Positions 52,160-61,268 of a stretch of DNA of 64,000 nucleotides are shown one piece after another. The stretch is from JAVVHH01 sp965199665. Its GTDB lineage: Bacteria > Pseudomonadota > Alphaproteobacteria > Acetobacterales > Acetobacteraceae. The stretch lies in NCBI GenBank assembly GCA_965199665.1, contig OZ241208.1, positions 3,410,001-3,474,000 on the forward strand, written 5' to 3'. A program made the position numbers and the translations under genes. Below the pieces are notes generated by a model. It had not been told where the DNA came from and did no database searches. It was given only the letters and a program-made list of their open reading frames with translations. Every line of letters starts with the position of its first letter. Position 1 is the stretch's first letter.

Positions 52160-54170
52160 CGCCGACGCCTCCGATGGAGGAAATGAAATCGTCCACGTCG
52201 GACAGGTTGATCGAACTATTGTCGCACATGACCAGAGCGGCCTTGCTGGGGGCGAACACGCCATCGGTGCGGCGGATCTCGGCGACTTCTCCCTCGCCCG
52301 CGAGGTAACGGTCGGTGTAGACCGAGAACTGGTTGCTGCGCCCGTCCGTCTTCATCAGCCGCAAGACCGTCTCCGGCTTGATCCAGGCCGTGTTTTGATT
52401 GGCGTCGGTCATCGGTTTCTGGTCCATCGAAACGCTTTTGACCAAGCCGGACTGCCAGCTGCCACCGCGCTTGATCCAGGTCTTGCTCGGATCGAGCAGG
52501 GCGAGGACCGGATCGATCACGCCCGCGGCCAGCTTGGTGGAGTCGGGTTGCGCGCCGTCGCCGGGCGGCAACGGCCAGGACGTCACCTGGAGCCGCCGCT
52601 TGACCAGGCGCGCCTGGGTGAACACGTTCGGGTAGATGGAAATCATCGAGGCGGCGACGCCCGCGGCGAAGGCGGCGGCCTGCGAGGTGCCGTTCGCTGC
52701 GCCGATCGAATCGCTGCTGACCCAACCACCGATATCGTGGCCCCCGGGAGCGGCGATGTGCACCATCTTGTGGTCGCCCGAGGAGTAGTTGGCGTTCGGC
52801 ATGAGGCGCGCCGTCGTACGCCCGCACTCGAGACAGGCGGTGACGATGACGACATTGTCGAGGTCGCCGAGGTTCATGGGACTGATGGGAGTCTTGGTCG
52901 TGAGATCGACGGCCGGGTTGTTGTCGTCACCTTGGCCGGCGGCGGCGATCAGGAGGGGATGGTTGGTGAAGATCGTCCGCGACAAGAGATGCGTGGTGAA
53001 GCGCTGTTCCGGGCTGGCGAGCGGCGTCGTGATGTTGTCGTCGTACTGCGACGCCATGAGGTAGACCCGCAGCGGGATGCCGCTATTTTCGTTCGCGACG
53101 ATCTGCTTGGCCAGGGAGATGTCCCGCAGGGGCACTTTGGCCGGCACGCCGTCCTGCCCCACCTGGATCCACGGCGCAGTCCTGATGACGACGTTGGGGG
53201 CGAGGCCGACGAAGCCGAATTTGTCGTTCTGGCTGGCGATGATGCTGGCCATGTGGTTGGCGTGATGGAGCGCCGTGGAGAACGGCGCCCACTTGCAGAT
53301 CCAGGTCCAATCCGCCGGCAATGGCGAGGGACCATAGGCGGGATACAGGTTCGGCGAGGGCATGAGCGGGCCATCGACGATCCAGACCGGCGTCTTCGTG
53401 CGAGCTTCGGGCAGCGACGCTTTGACGATCTCGATCGCGTCGGGGTCGCCGGTCACGTAGTCGCCGTAGGCGACGGGGTTCCATTTCCCCTCTCGGCAGG
53501 CCTGGGACATCAACTCGGCAGTCGCCAAGGGGCGGGCGGAGAACACGCGCGCCGGCCGGGCTGCCTTGATCAGCGGGTCGATCAGGAGGTTGGACGAGCT
53601 CAGCGGGCCCAGTTGCTCGTAGAGCTTGGTGACGGCGGCATCGTCCTTGGCCGGGATGAAGATCTGGAATGCCTTGAAGGCAATCATGTGCGAACCGTCC
53701 GGGTTCGTCACGGGGTCCAGATGCTTCCAGTATTTCAGGATGTCGTCGCCCCGTGCGGCCTGCTTGCGGTCGTAGGGGGCGAACTGCCCGGAGGCGGTGT
53801 AGTCGTAGATCGGGATGTCGGGGACGTTGAAGACGTCGCCGGGTCGAAGGCGGTTCAGATTCGCCTTCGGGTTGAGCATCTGAATGGCCGGCAACAGGCT
53901 CCCGCAGGGCGGCGGGAAGTTCCCGGCCATCAGGAGGCCGCAGAGCGTCGTCCCGTTGTCGAGCGTGCGCTGCTTGACCGGCACGGTGACGCCATTCTTC
54001 TGGAGCGTCTTGAGCACGTTCACCAGGTTGTCGGCGACGTTGCCGCCCTCGAAGGAGAGCAGGACGCCCGGCGCCTCGAACGGCAAGGGCGCGACCTGGC
54101 CTGGGTCCTCGGCGCGGCAAGGCGTGCCCATCACCAGCAGAGACAGCGCGGCGACGACCCACGATCTCAT
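52143..54170 (-). CDS. Exported subtilase (S8) with altered oxyanion residue
   Basis: 675 residues with a signal peptide (VVAALSLLVMGTPCRA). About residues 80-118 look like a LysM-type binding segment ending LNRLRPGDVFNVP. The S8 catalytic residues appear as D266 (VWIVDGPLM), H306 (HHANHMASIIAS) and S496 (GAANGTSQAAAFAAG). The oxyanion Asn normally found in AAGN is Gln here (LLIAAAGQGDD, Q413), and the Asp and His contexts are divergent from classical DTG and HGTHVAG. It may be a low-activity or specialised protease. Its ATG overlaps the stop of the metalloprotease gene by four bases. Confidence 0.9.
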   Translation of the reverse strand: MRSWVVAALSLLVMGTPCRAEDPGQVAPLPFEAPGVLLSFEGGNVADNLVNVLKTLQKNGVTVPVKQRTLDNGTTLCGLLMAGNFPPPCGSLLPAIQMLNPKANLNRLRPGDVFNVPDIPIYDYTASGQFAPYDRKQAARGDDILKYWKHLDPVTNPDGSHMIAFKAFQIFIPAKDDAAVTKLYEQLGPLSSSNLLIDPLIKAARPARVFSARPLATAELMSQACREGKWNPVAYGDYVTGDPDAIEIVKASLPEARTKTPVWIVDGPLMPSPNLYPAYGPSPLPADWTWICKWAPFSTALHHANHMASIIASQNDKFGFVGLAPNVVIRTAPWIQVGQDGVPAKVPLRDISLAKQIVANENSGIPLRVYLMASQYDDNITTPLASPEQRFTTHLLSRTIFTNHPLLIAAAGQGDDNNPAVDLTTKTPISPMNLGDLDNVVIVTACLECGRTTARLMPNANYSSGDHKMVHIAAPGGHDIGGWVSSDSIGAANGTSQAAAFAAGVAASMISIYPNVFTQARLVKRRLQVTSWPLPPGDGAQPDSTKLAAGVIDPVLALLDPSKTWIKRGGSWQSGLVKSVSMDQKPMTDANQNTAWIKPETVLRLMKTDGRSNQFSVYTDRYLAGEGEVAEIRRTDGVFAPSKAALVMCDNSSINLSDVDDFISSIGGVGDGSCP

Positions 54171-55054
54171 CGACGGCCTCCGTAAAGTGCCGCGTGGCCG
54201 GCGATGTCGGCGGCGGTGAGATCGAGAGCCATGGTCCCGCCGCCACCGCAGAAGTAATGCATGACGGATTTATTGTCGTACCCGGTCAAGGCGCGCCATT
54301 GATCGTCTTCGTTCGCGCAACCGGGGACGTCGGCGATGTGCTCGTGACGGTAGCCGAGCACGTGACCGAGCTCGTGCCGCAGCACGCCGATGGGGCTGAA
54401 GCTGCCGGCGCCGAGCTGGAAGTAGAGGGGGGTAATCCGAACCAGGCGCATGTCGGGTGGGTCGTTGGGGAAGAAGGACAGGGCGACGAGCCCGCCCAGA
54501 TCGGCCGATTTCACCACCCGGAACGTCGGTTCGGTGCCGGACGCGTCGACCTGGCTGAAGCTGATTGCGCAGGTCGGGCAGGCGTCGACCCAACTGCGAG
54601 CTGCGGCCATGAGATCGGCGGCGACAATCTGACGTTCCCCGGGTGTGAAGCTCACGGTGTCGATCGAGTAGGTGAGATGACGGTGCCCGGACGGCCAGAA
54701 CACGAGCTGGCCATTCTGCGTCATCACCTTGAGTTCGCCGGTGGGCGAAGCCGGGCGAGATTCGTTGCTGTATCGGCGGAACGTGTCGCGGACCTGGCGC
54801 TCGGTGAGCAGCAGGTCACCCTCCAGCACGTAGTAGCTCCGCCCCGGTGGCTCGCCGGCGACGACCTTGGGAAGCTTGTCGAGTAGCTGCCGGAAGGCAT
54901 CGTCGTTCTCCGGATCAGCAATGACCGGGTCGTAATCAGCTCTCGATAGCTTGGCGACGGCTTGCGTTGAGTCGGCTGCACCCGCCACGGCGGGGAGCCA
55001 TGTCAGAGACCCCATCAACACCCGCAAGAAGAGCAGCCATCGCATCTGAACCAT
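54167..55054 (-). CDS. Exported matrixin-like zinc metalloprotease
   Basis: 295 residues with a signal peptide (MRWLLFLRVLMGSLTWLPAV). The metzincin zinc motif HELGHVLGYRHEH (H227, E228, H231, H237) and Met-turn SVMHYF are intact, as in matrixins (M10) and related bacterial peptidases. Residues 30-120 could be a propeptide; a Cys switch is not evident. First gene of the protease operon; its TGA overlaps the ATG of the subtilase gene, so the proteases are co-translated. ATG 55054 is used, with a second Met three codons later. Confidence 0.92.
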   Translation of the reverse strand: MVQMRWLLFLRVLMGSLTWLPAVAGAADSTQAVAKLSRADYDPVIADPENDDAFRQLLDKLPKVVAGEPPGRSYYVLEGDLLLTERQVRDTFRRYSNESRPASPTGELKVMTQNGQLVFWPSGHRHLTYSIDTVSFTPGERQIVAADLMAAARSWVDACPTCAISFSQVDASGTEPTFRVVKSADLGGLVALSFFPNDPPDMRLVRITPLYFQLGAGSFSPIGVLRHELGHVLGYRHEHIADVPGCANEDDQWRALTGYDNKSVMHYFCGGGGTMALDLTAADIAGHAALYGGRR

Positions 55055-55336
55055 TCAACCCGATCCGAGACGGTATGATCCGGCACGATACGGCAAGAGT
55101 TTCGTTATCGCAACGAGTGTGTCTCCTTCCTCCAGCCGGCCTCTCCGGAGCGGAGAGCTCGGATTCGGCCACAGGGAACGTGCTCGCTGGCCGCTTTGCC
55201 AGGGCCAGCCCGATGCCGAGGGCACTGAGCTGTCGCGCCGCCCCGTCCCGGATGCCCCGAACACTTCCGTGCAACGTCGGGAGCGGCTCCGGAGTGGCGA
55301 CACAGGTCAGATCTCAAGACGGGTCGGAACTGAGCT

Positions 55337-55792
55337 CTAAGCGTACGGAGTGCCATCCTTGTGCGTGAACCGGCCGTCTGCATTTGAGCTCATCATGTCG
55401 ACGTCCGAGCAAATCGTGACATCCAGGGGCTGCCGCGAGCCGATCTCTAGATAAACCGCCTCGTTGTTCGAGCGGTTGACCATGTGATGGCCGTTCGCAG
55501 TTCCCTTTGGGAATGCTGCCGCCTCCCCGGCGCGCAACGTCGTCTCGCCCTCGTTCTCGATCAGGACGAGGTCGCCTTCCAACACGTATACGAACTCGTC
55601 CTCATGGGAATGCCAATGCCGCTGGCTGGACCACTCGCCCGGCGGTAACCGGGTAATATTGATCCCGAAATCGGTGAGGCCGGCTGCGTCACCCAACTTC
55701 TGGCGCATGCGGTGGGCAGAGAGCGCGGCAAAAGGCTCGGGATAGCCGACGCCCCTGCGCGCGGGCACCGCATCGATTTGGATTTTCGGCAT
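55337..55792 (-). CDS. Cupin-fold protein
   Basis: 151 residues. Cupin motif 1 reads PPGEWSSQRHWHSHEDEFVY (His/His/Glu metal ligands) with the following VLEGDLVLIENEGETTLRAG, and motif 2 reads FPKGTANGHHMVN. Single-domain cupins of this group are often metal-dependent isomerases, dioxygenases or simple binding proteins. ATG 55792 is used because it gives the family length. It stands upstream of the protease operon on the same strand, with a 280-base gap in which no gene was seen, so co-regulation is possible but unproven. Confidence 0.88.
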   Translation of the reverse strand: MPKIQIDAVPARRGVGYPEPFAALSAHRMRQKLGDAAGLTDFGINITRLPPGEWSSQRHWHSHEDEFVYVLEGDLVLIENEGETTLRAGEAAAFPKGTANGHHMVNRSNNEAVYLEIGSRQPLDVTICSDVDMMSSNADGRFTHKDGTPYA

Positions 55793-55923
55793 GTCGATCT
55801 CCCAGTGACGCCGGATATCTCGTCCGCCCTGCATCGTGGCGGCACTGCTCGATCCTGTTAAAGAGGGTTGCGGGCATCAAGCGCGCCAACGGCAAGATAC
55901 TGCGCACGCGAGAGGGTGATCGG

Positions 55924-56688
55924 ATGCTGACACATGCTCCTGCATCGCGGCCGTGGTACGTTGGAAGCGGGCGGCGGCGGCGTACTGCGGTCACCCTGGT
56001 CGCCCTACTGTTGGCCTCGGCGCCCGCCTCCGCACAGCCGGCACGCGTCGTTTGGGCCTGGGAGCGGCCGGAGAGGTTGGACACGCTGCCGTCCAGCATC
56101 GGCATCGCCGCGGTGACTGGATTCATTCGGCTGCGCGGGAATGCGGTCGTCATCCGGCGCGGTCGGCGCTTTCCGCTGGTGACCGCACCGGGGCGGGAGC
56201 CGCCGATGGCCGTGGTGCACATCGAGTTGGATCAAAGCCGCCCGCTGGAATGGAGCTCGGCCCTGGCTGACCAAGTAGTGGGCGAGGCGCTGGCCTTCAC
56301 GCGCGGCGCCGCTTCGGTCCAGGTGGACATGGAAGTCCGTTCCAGCCAACGCGGCGCCGTGCTGGACGTGTTGCGCGGCGTGCGCGCCGGGCTGCCTTCC
56401 AGCACGATCCTGTCGATGACCGCGTTGGCCTCCTGGTGCGAGAACGAGGCCTGGCTGGACGCGGCGCCGGTCGACGAGATCGTGCCGATGCTGTTCCGCA
56501 TGGGACCTGGCGGCCATCACCTGCGGGCGAAGCTGGCAGCGGGGGGCGATTTCTCCCTCCGCCGCTGCCGCGGCGCCCTGGGGATCGCCACAGACACGCC
56601 GACGGTCGTGCCGCCCGGCCGCCGCATGTATATCTTCAACCCGCGGCCCTGGGATGCGGCCGCGATCGCTGCCCTCCCACCAGGATAA
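55924..56688 (+). CDS. Exported DUF3142 family protein
   Basis: 254 residues with a signal peptide (VTLVALLLASAPASAQ). It shows the DUF3142 pattern: RVVWAWERPERLDTLP, IELDQSRPLEW, VQVDMEVRSSQRGAVLDVLR, ILSMTALASWCENEAWLD and VDEIVPMLFRMGPGG. The fold is thought to be glycosidase-like (TIM barrel), but no activity is established. It precedes the 812-residue exported protein by four bases, and the two are surely co-transcribed; this pairing is what I would expect to see conserved. Confidence 0.82.
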   Translation: MLTHAPASRPWYVGSGRRRRTAVTLVALLLASAPASAQPARVVWAWERPERLDTLPSSIGIAAVTGFIRLRGNAVVIRRGRRFPLVTAPGREPPMAVVHIELDQSRPLEWSSALADQVVGEALAFTRGAASVQVDMEVRSSQRGAVLDVLRGVRAGLPSSTILSMTALASWCENEAWLDAAPVDEIVPMLFRMGPGGHHLRAKLAAGGDFSLRRCRGALGIATDTPTVVPPGRRMYIFNPRPWDAAAIAALPPG

Positions 56689-56692
56689 GCGC

Positions 56693-59131
56693 ATGGCCTT
56701 CTGGTTCCGCCCCAAGCTCCGTTCCATGCTGCTCGCCGCCTGCGCCCTGTCCTTGCTCGCGACGCCGGGCCGGGCCTCCACGGACGGCAATCCGAACGAC
56801 TGGAGCCTGAACGAGTTGGGCGGCTCCCTCGCCGACCTGCGGCTGCTGCAGTCCGGCACGCCCGGCGTGTTGCTGGCCAGCTCTCCGGCCAGCCTCCTGT
56901 TCATCGGCTGGCGGCGCCTGCATGGGCAGGCCGTGAGCGACGAGGCCCGGGCGGCATTGGCCGTCCCGTGCTGCGGCGTCGCCTCCTATGGGGCGTCCGA
57001 TGCCGTGACCGCCTGGCTGGACGCGCGCAAGGCCGTACCGGACGCGCCCGTCCTGACCAGGATCGATACCGAACGGCCCGGCCCCGACCACACCAGCGAG
57101 CCCAACTGCCTGGACGATGCCTTCCGCACCGCGGTGCGTACCCTGGCGGACCGTGCCGCGGTGCACGGCGCGGCGTCTTTGGAGGTGCGCGCCTGGTTGG
57201 ACGGGCAAGACGCTGTATTCCGGGCATGCGCCCAGCCGGCCGCTACACTGCCCGCCCTGCCCGATGCCGCGCCGGACTGGCTGCAGGCGGACCGTCGCTA
57301 CCAAGCCGCGGCCTTGGCGTTCTACCGTGCGGACTACCCGGCGGCCGCGATGGCGTTCAAGGCGATCGGAGCCGATGCCGGGTCGCCGTGGCGAGACATG
57401 GCGCCTTACCTCCGGGTACGGGCGCTGCTGCGCCGAGGGCTCGCTTCCAAGGCTGCGCCGGACCTGGCGGCGGCGCGAGCGGCGGCGCAAACGATCCCTG
57501 CAGGTGCTCCGCTACACGACGCCGCGGCCGACCTGGGCAACATGGCCCAGTTGCGCGGCGACCCGGCCGCCGCAGCGGCGCGGCTGGCCACGGCATTGAC
57601 GCAGCCCACCCTGACCGATGAGGCCGGGTCGGACTTCAAGGATTTGCAGTCGCTCGCCGCCACGGTTCCGCCTCCGGAGTTCATGGACTGGATCAACACC
57701 TTCAAGACTGGGGCCGGCGCCCCGCCCGTGCCGCCCGAGGATCGCGGCTCGCCGTTGGAACGCGCCCAGGCGGCGGACGCGCGTCGTGCCGCTGCCCTGG
57801 CCCATGCGCGCGAGCGCCATGCCGCCACGCAGGACCCAGCGTGGCTGCTGGCGGCCCTGGCGCTGAGCCAACCGGATGACCCCGCCTCCGCCACGGACCT
57901 GCAGGCCGCCGCGGCGCTGGACTCCGGCACCCCGGCCTTCCTGACCGCGCTGTATCATCGGGTTCGCCTGACGACCGCCACGACCGACCCGGCCGCCATC
58001 CGCGCCCTGCTGGACCCCGTGCTGGCTCGGACCGACCTGACCGGCACCACGCGCAACCTGTTCACCGCGGAACGCATGCTGGTCGCTGCGGACACGGGCG
58101 AGATGGCGCGCCTGGCGATCCGCGCCCGCCTCTGCGCCACGGAAGCGGAGAAATGCAGATCCCAAGACTGGGGATATGCCAGCACGGCCCCCGGCCTGTT
58201 CGACGGTCCCATCGAGACCGCAACCAGGGGGCTCGGCGACGATGCCAGCTACCTGATCGATCGCATGGCCCTGTCCAGCCGGATGGCGCTGGGCAGCGAG
58301 CCCTCTCTCCCCGCGCCCATCCGGCTCGACCTGGCACTCACCAGCTTCGCCCGCGCCGTGCTGCTGCGGGACGCTGCGGCGACGGACGCGCTGTCCCGGC
58401 AGCTTCAGCTCCTGCTGCCCGCGCTGTCGGCCGAGTTCGCCGCCATCCCCGCCGCGTCCGCCGGGGCGGACCGGCAATTCGCCGAGTATCTGATCTTCGC
58501 CAAGATCCCAGGCTTGAGAGTGGATCTCCTGGACTACACCCGGCCGGCCGGCGCGGTGGCGGAGTGGAGCGGTAGCTGGCCGAACTGGGTCGTGCTCGGC
58601 CAGCCGGACCCGGAGATCATCCCGCCCGCCCCCGTGCTATACGGAAACAACGGCTACCAGCAGGTTGACGTTCCTGCCGGCACCGACCTCGGCGAAGGCC
58701 GCGTGCGCATTCCGGACGCCGTATGCAAGACGATATGCGGGGCCGGCGGCTTCGTGCCCCGCCTGCCGGCCTTCCTGTCCGCCACCGCGGTCCGAGCCAC
58801 CGCGGAACGCCGTCTGTTGCCGCCACCGGGGCGCTACGCCGACAAGGGGGGCTACACCGCCGACCGCCGCGACGCCTTCCCCAACCTGGCCGACATGAAC
58901 GCCAAGCCGATCCCGGCGCCGGTCGGCGCCATCTACGTGTGGGATTTCATCCTGGATTACGCGAACAAGCACCCGCGCGATCCCCGCGTCCCGGAGGCGC
59001 TGCATTGGATCATCCATGTCGGGCGTTACGGGCAAGGTCACAATCACTCGGGCAAGCGGGCCTTCACGCTCCTCAAAAGCCGATACCCGACCAGCTCGTG
59101 GGCGAAACAGAACCAGTTCTACTACGACTAA
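56693..59131 (+). CDS. Large exported protein of unknown function, partner of DUF3142
   Basis: 812 residues from ATG 56693 with AGGATAAGCGC upstream and a signal peptide (RSMLLAACALSLLATPGRAS). The middle (about 200-580) is Ala-rich and helical with TPR-like alternation (YQAAALAFYRADYPAAAMAF, APYLRVRALLRRGLASKAAP), suggesting a repeat solenoid. The C-terminal region ends RDPRVPEALHWIIHVGRYGQ, GHNHSGKRAFTLLKSRYPTS, which again reads like tetratricopeptide-style sequence. Cys pairs near 95-100 could form a disulfide. Together with the DUF3142 protein it may form a periplasmic assembly or polysaccharide-related system; no function can be assigned. Confidence 0.78.
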   Translation: MAFWFRPKLRSMLLAACALSLLATPGRASTDGNPNDWSLNELGGSLADLRLLQSGTPGVLLASSPASLLFIGWRRLHGQAVSDEARAALAVPCCGVASYGASDAVTAWLDARKAVPDAPVLTRIDTERPGPDHTSEPNCLDDAFRTAVRTLADRAAVHGAASLEVRAWLDGQDAVFRACAQPAATLPALPDAAPDWLQADRRYQAAALAFYRADYPAAAMAFKAIGADAGSPWRDMAPYLRVRALLRRGLASKAAPDLAAARAAAQTIPAGAPLHDAAADLGNMAQLRGDPAAAAARLATALTQPTLTDEAGSDFKDLQSLAATVPPPEFMDWINTFKTGAGAPPVPPEDRGSPLERAQAADARRAAALAHARERHAATQDPAWLLAALALSQPDDPASATDLQAAAALDSGTPAFLTALYHRVRLTTATTDPAAIRALLDPVLARTDLTGTTRNLFTAERMLVAADTGEMARLAIRARLCATEAEKCRSQDWGYASTAPGLFDGPIETATRGLGDDASYLIDRMALSSRMALGSEPSLPAPIRLDLALTSFARAVLLRDAAATDALSRQLQLLLPALSAEFAAIPAASAGADRQFAEYLIFAKIPGLRVDLLDYTRPAGAVAEWSGSWPNWVVLGQPDPEIIPPAPVLYGNNGYQQVDVPAGTDLGEGRVRIPDAVCKTICGAGGFVPRLPAFLSATAVRATAERRLLPPPGRYADKGGYTADRRDAFPNLADMNAKPIPAPVGAIYVWDFILDYANKHPRDPRVPEALHWIIHVGRYGQGHNHSGKRAFTLLKSRYPTSSWAKQNQFYYD

Positions 59132-59220
59132 GCGTGGTCACATGCCGCGAGTGGCGGCGTCACGTTGCCGACGTCATCCGCAGACCGCCGGCCACCCACG
59201 CCCCGGCCTCGTCACTCGCG

Positions 59221-60261
59221 TCAACGGAGCGCCCCCTCGTAAGTCACCGCGATCGTGGCGGCGCGCAACAGCGCCGGCAGACGGGCGACATCGCCGGTCG
59301 CCGCGAGAACGGCGTCGAGGGTGAGCGGGGGGCTCGCCTCGATGTCCAGCACGGCCGGGTGCTTCGGGTGCGGGAAGTCGGCCGCCAGGCCCGTCGCCGC
59401 TGCGGTCGTGCTCGGGGACGCCGCCGACGCGGGGAGCAGGGCGGCGATCCCGGCGATCACCTTGGCCCGCCCTTCCTGGAACGCGGCGTCCGGGTCCGCG
59501 TCGGGCAGCATGTTCACGACCACCGGTAGAACGTAGCTCGACAGAAACGTCCGGCTGTCGAGTTCCAGGTGCATCGATCCGAGGGCCGGCGGGGCCTGAA
59601 GCTCTGGCACCGCGCCGTCGCGCGTCGTGAGGAGATGGACGTTCTCCAGCCGGGCGCGCAGTCCGATGTGACCAAGCAACTCACCGTCCATGGCGAACTC
59701 CCCGAGGGCCAGGGTGGCGGCTGCCGGGTCGTAGGTCGCGTCGAGCACCAGGTCGAAGGGGATCTGCTGCTGCCGAGACAGCCAGGTCAGCTTCGCGGGC
59801 TGGTCGCGAATGGCCAGGGTAATCCCTCGAGCTTCGACGCGGAGGTGAGCCGGTGGGAACGGCCCGTTCGGTCGTTCGAACGGGATGCCGCGCACGAGCA
59901 GCGTGTCCATGCGGTAACCCACGAAGCCGCCCAGGCCCAATCGGATGTTGCGGAAGCGGCATTCATCCGACCCCGTCGCCTCGACCGCCGTCGGGCCCGG
60001 CGGCGACTCGCTGGGCGACAGCGGCGTGAGCAGGTCGCGGCAGCGCCGAAGGGCCGGGTCACGCGCCATGGTCGCCTCTGGCCCGAGAGGATCGAGCTGC
60101 GGGACCGGTGCGGGTTGAGCCGCGCCGGGCTTTGCCGGCGAGGGTTGGGTCGGAGAACGCGCCGAGCCATGCGGCGGCGCCGGCGCGGCAGCCGCGGTGA
60201 CCGCGCCAACGAGGCCGAGGAGGAGGCGAAACATCCCAATGGTGCGCCGGGTCGGTACCAT
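59221..60261 (-). CDS. Exported hypothetical protein
   Basis: 346 residues from ATG 60261 (GGAGGC seven bases upstream), with a signal peptide (IGMFRLLLGLVGAVTAAAA) followed by a Pro/Ala-rich linker. The mature part alternates beta strands (GLGGFVGYRMDTLLVRGIPF, LGEFAMDGELLGHIGLRARL, LGSMHLELDSRTFLSSYVLP) and resembles bacterial proteins of unknown function with a lipid- or AsmA-like beta pattern; I do not recognise the family. It converges on the 812-residue protein gene and lies downstream of the DUF3592-like gene, 134 bases after its stop. Confidence 0.65.
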   Translation of the reverse strand: MVPTRRTIGMFRLLLGLVGAVTAAAAPAPPHGSARSPTQPSPAKPGAAQPAPVPQLDPLGPEATMARDPALRRCRDLLTPLSPSESPPGPTAVEATGSDECRFRNIRLGLGGFVGYRMDTLLVRGIPFERPNGPFPPAHLRVEARGITLAIRDQPAKLTWLSRQQQIPFDLVLDATYDPAAATLALGEFAMDGELLGHIGLRARLENVHLLTTRDGAVPELQAPPALGSMHLELDSRTFLSSYVLPVVVNMLPDADPDAAFQEGRAKVIAGIAALLPASAASPSTTAAATGLAADFPHPKHPAVLDIEASPPLTLDAVLAATGDVARLPALLRAATIAVTYEGALR

Positions 60262-60395
60262 CTCCATGCCTCCGCCCGATCCCATGCTGCTCGGGCGATC
60301 GTGCCCACGTGGCACTGCTGGCGCAACGGTGCCGCGAGAGAGGAACCTTCTGTCTCCGACGCGGCTGCGTTTCAGAAGCGGAGCGTTGGACCGGC

Positions 60396-61268
60396 TCACC
60401 TGCGGCCGAAGGCGGCGCGGATGCCGAAGAACGGAAACAAGGTGAAGCCGAGGCCGAGCCAGGTCAGGCCGGCGGTGTTGCCCCAATTGGCGAAGAACGT
60501 GTCGGCCCGAGCCGTGCCCGCCGGGTCGGACGCGTCGTAGGCGACGGGCACCCCGTCACCGACGGCGCGGGAGAGGCCGCCATTCTGCCGGAACGTCACG
60601 GTCGCGCCGTCGGCCATGGCGAAGCGCACCAGCGGATGGCCTTCGTCGCTCGCGATCGTTCCGGTGGTTCGGGTGGCGCCTCTGAGGAACTCGGCCGTGC
60701 GGTGTCCCTCGATGACGGTGGCGGCCATGGCGCACCAGCCGACGGCGAAGAGCAGCCGGGTGGCGCCGTTCCATGGCGGCGGCGGTGGGGGCCCGTCCCA
60801 TGGGCCCCGCGGCGGGCTCCGTGCCTCGCGTCGGCGAAGCAGCCAGAGCGCGGGAAGCCCGAGCAGGACCGCCCAGACCAGCCACCACTCGCACCACAGC
60901 TCGAAGAAAAGGGCCGTTTCGGCGGTCTCGCCGTCCAGGCCGAACATGCCCGGCAACAGATCGAGGATCAGCAGCAGGAGTTCGCCGCGCAGCGCCACGC
61001 CCGTCAACATCGTGGCTGCCGTGATGGCGAAGAGCAAGGCGGCGCGATGCAGGATGCGCGGCCGCGCGAGCCAATCGGCACGCCAGGCCATGGCCGCGGT
61101 CGCCACGATGCCGAAGGTGGCGAGCAGGATCAGCGTCTCGGGGCCGAAGCCGGGCGGATCCGGGAAGAGAACCACGAACGGGAATGCGGCGGCGCCCAAC
61201 AGCCCGGCCGTGAGCGCCGTCGCGGCGGTGCGCCCGGCCCTCAACGGCTCGGCCCGGCGGGCGGACAC
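60396..61268 (-). CDS. Membrane protein with DUF3592-like C-terminal domain
   Basis: 290 residues from GTG 61268, preceded by GGAAGGATACC. Five to six hydrophobic segments (FGPETLILLATFGIVATAAM, ALLFAITAATMLTGVALRGE, ELWCEWWLVWAVLLGLPALW) are followed by a soluble loop RTTGTIASDEGHPLVRFAMADG and VPVAYDASDPAGTARADTF of DUF3592 type, then a last membrane helix. DUF3592 has no assigned activity. Its start overlaps the end of the gene upstream by 28 bases, so both are co-expressed. Confidence 0.78.
   Translation of the reverse strand: MSARRAEPLRAGRTAATALTAGLLGAAAFPFVVLFPDPPGFGPETLILLATFGIVATAAMAWRADWLARPRILHRAALLFAITAATMLTGVALRGELLLLILDLLPGMFGLDGETAETALFFELWCEWWLVWAVLLGLPALWLLRRREARSPPRGPWDGPPPPPPWNGATRLLFAVGWCAMAATVIEGHRTAEFLRGATRTTGTIASDEGHPLVRFAMADGATVTFRQNGGLSRAVGDGVPVAYDASDPAGTARADTFFANWGNTAGLTWLGLGFTLFPFFGIRAAFGRR

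Noticed and set aside
51927..54185. 752-codon plus-strand frame opposite the subtilase gene
   Set aside because: Although long, it has no signal peptide or motif and lies fully antisense to intact S8 and S1 protease genes.
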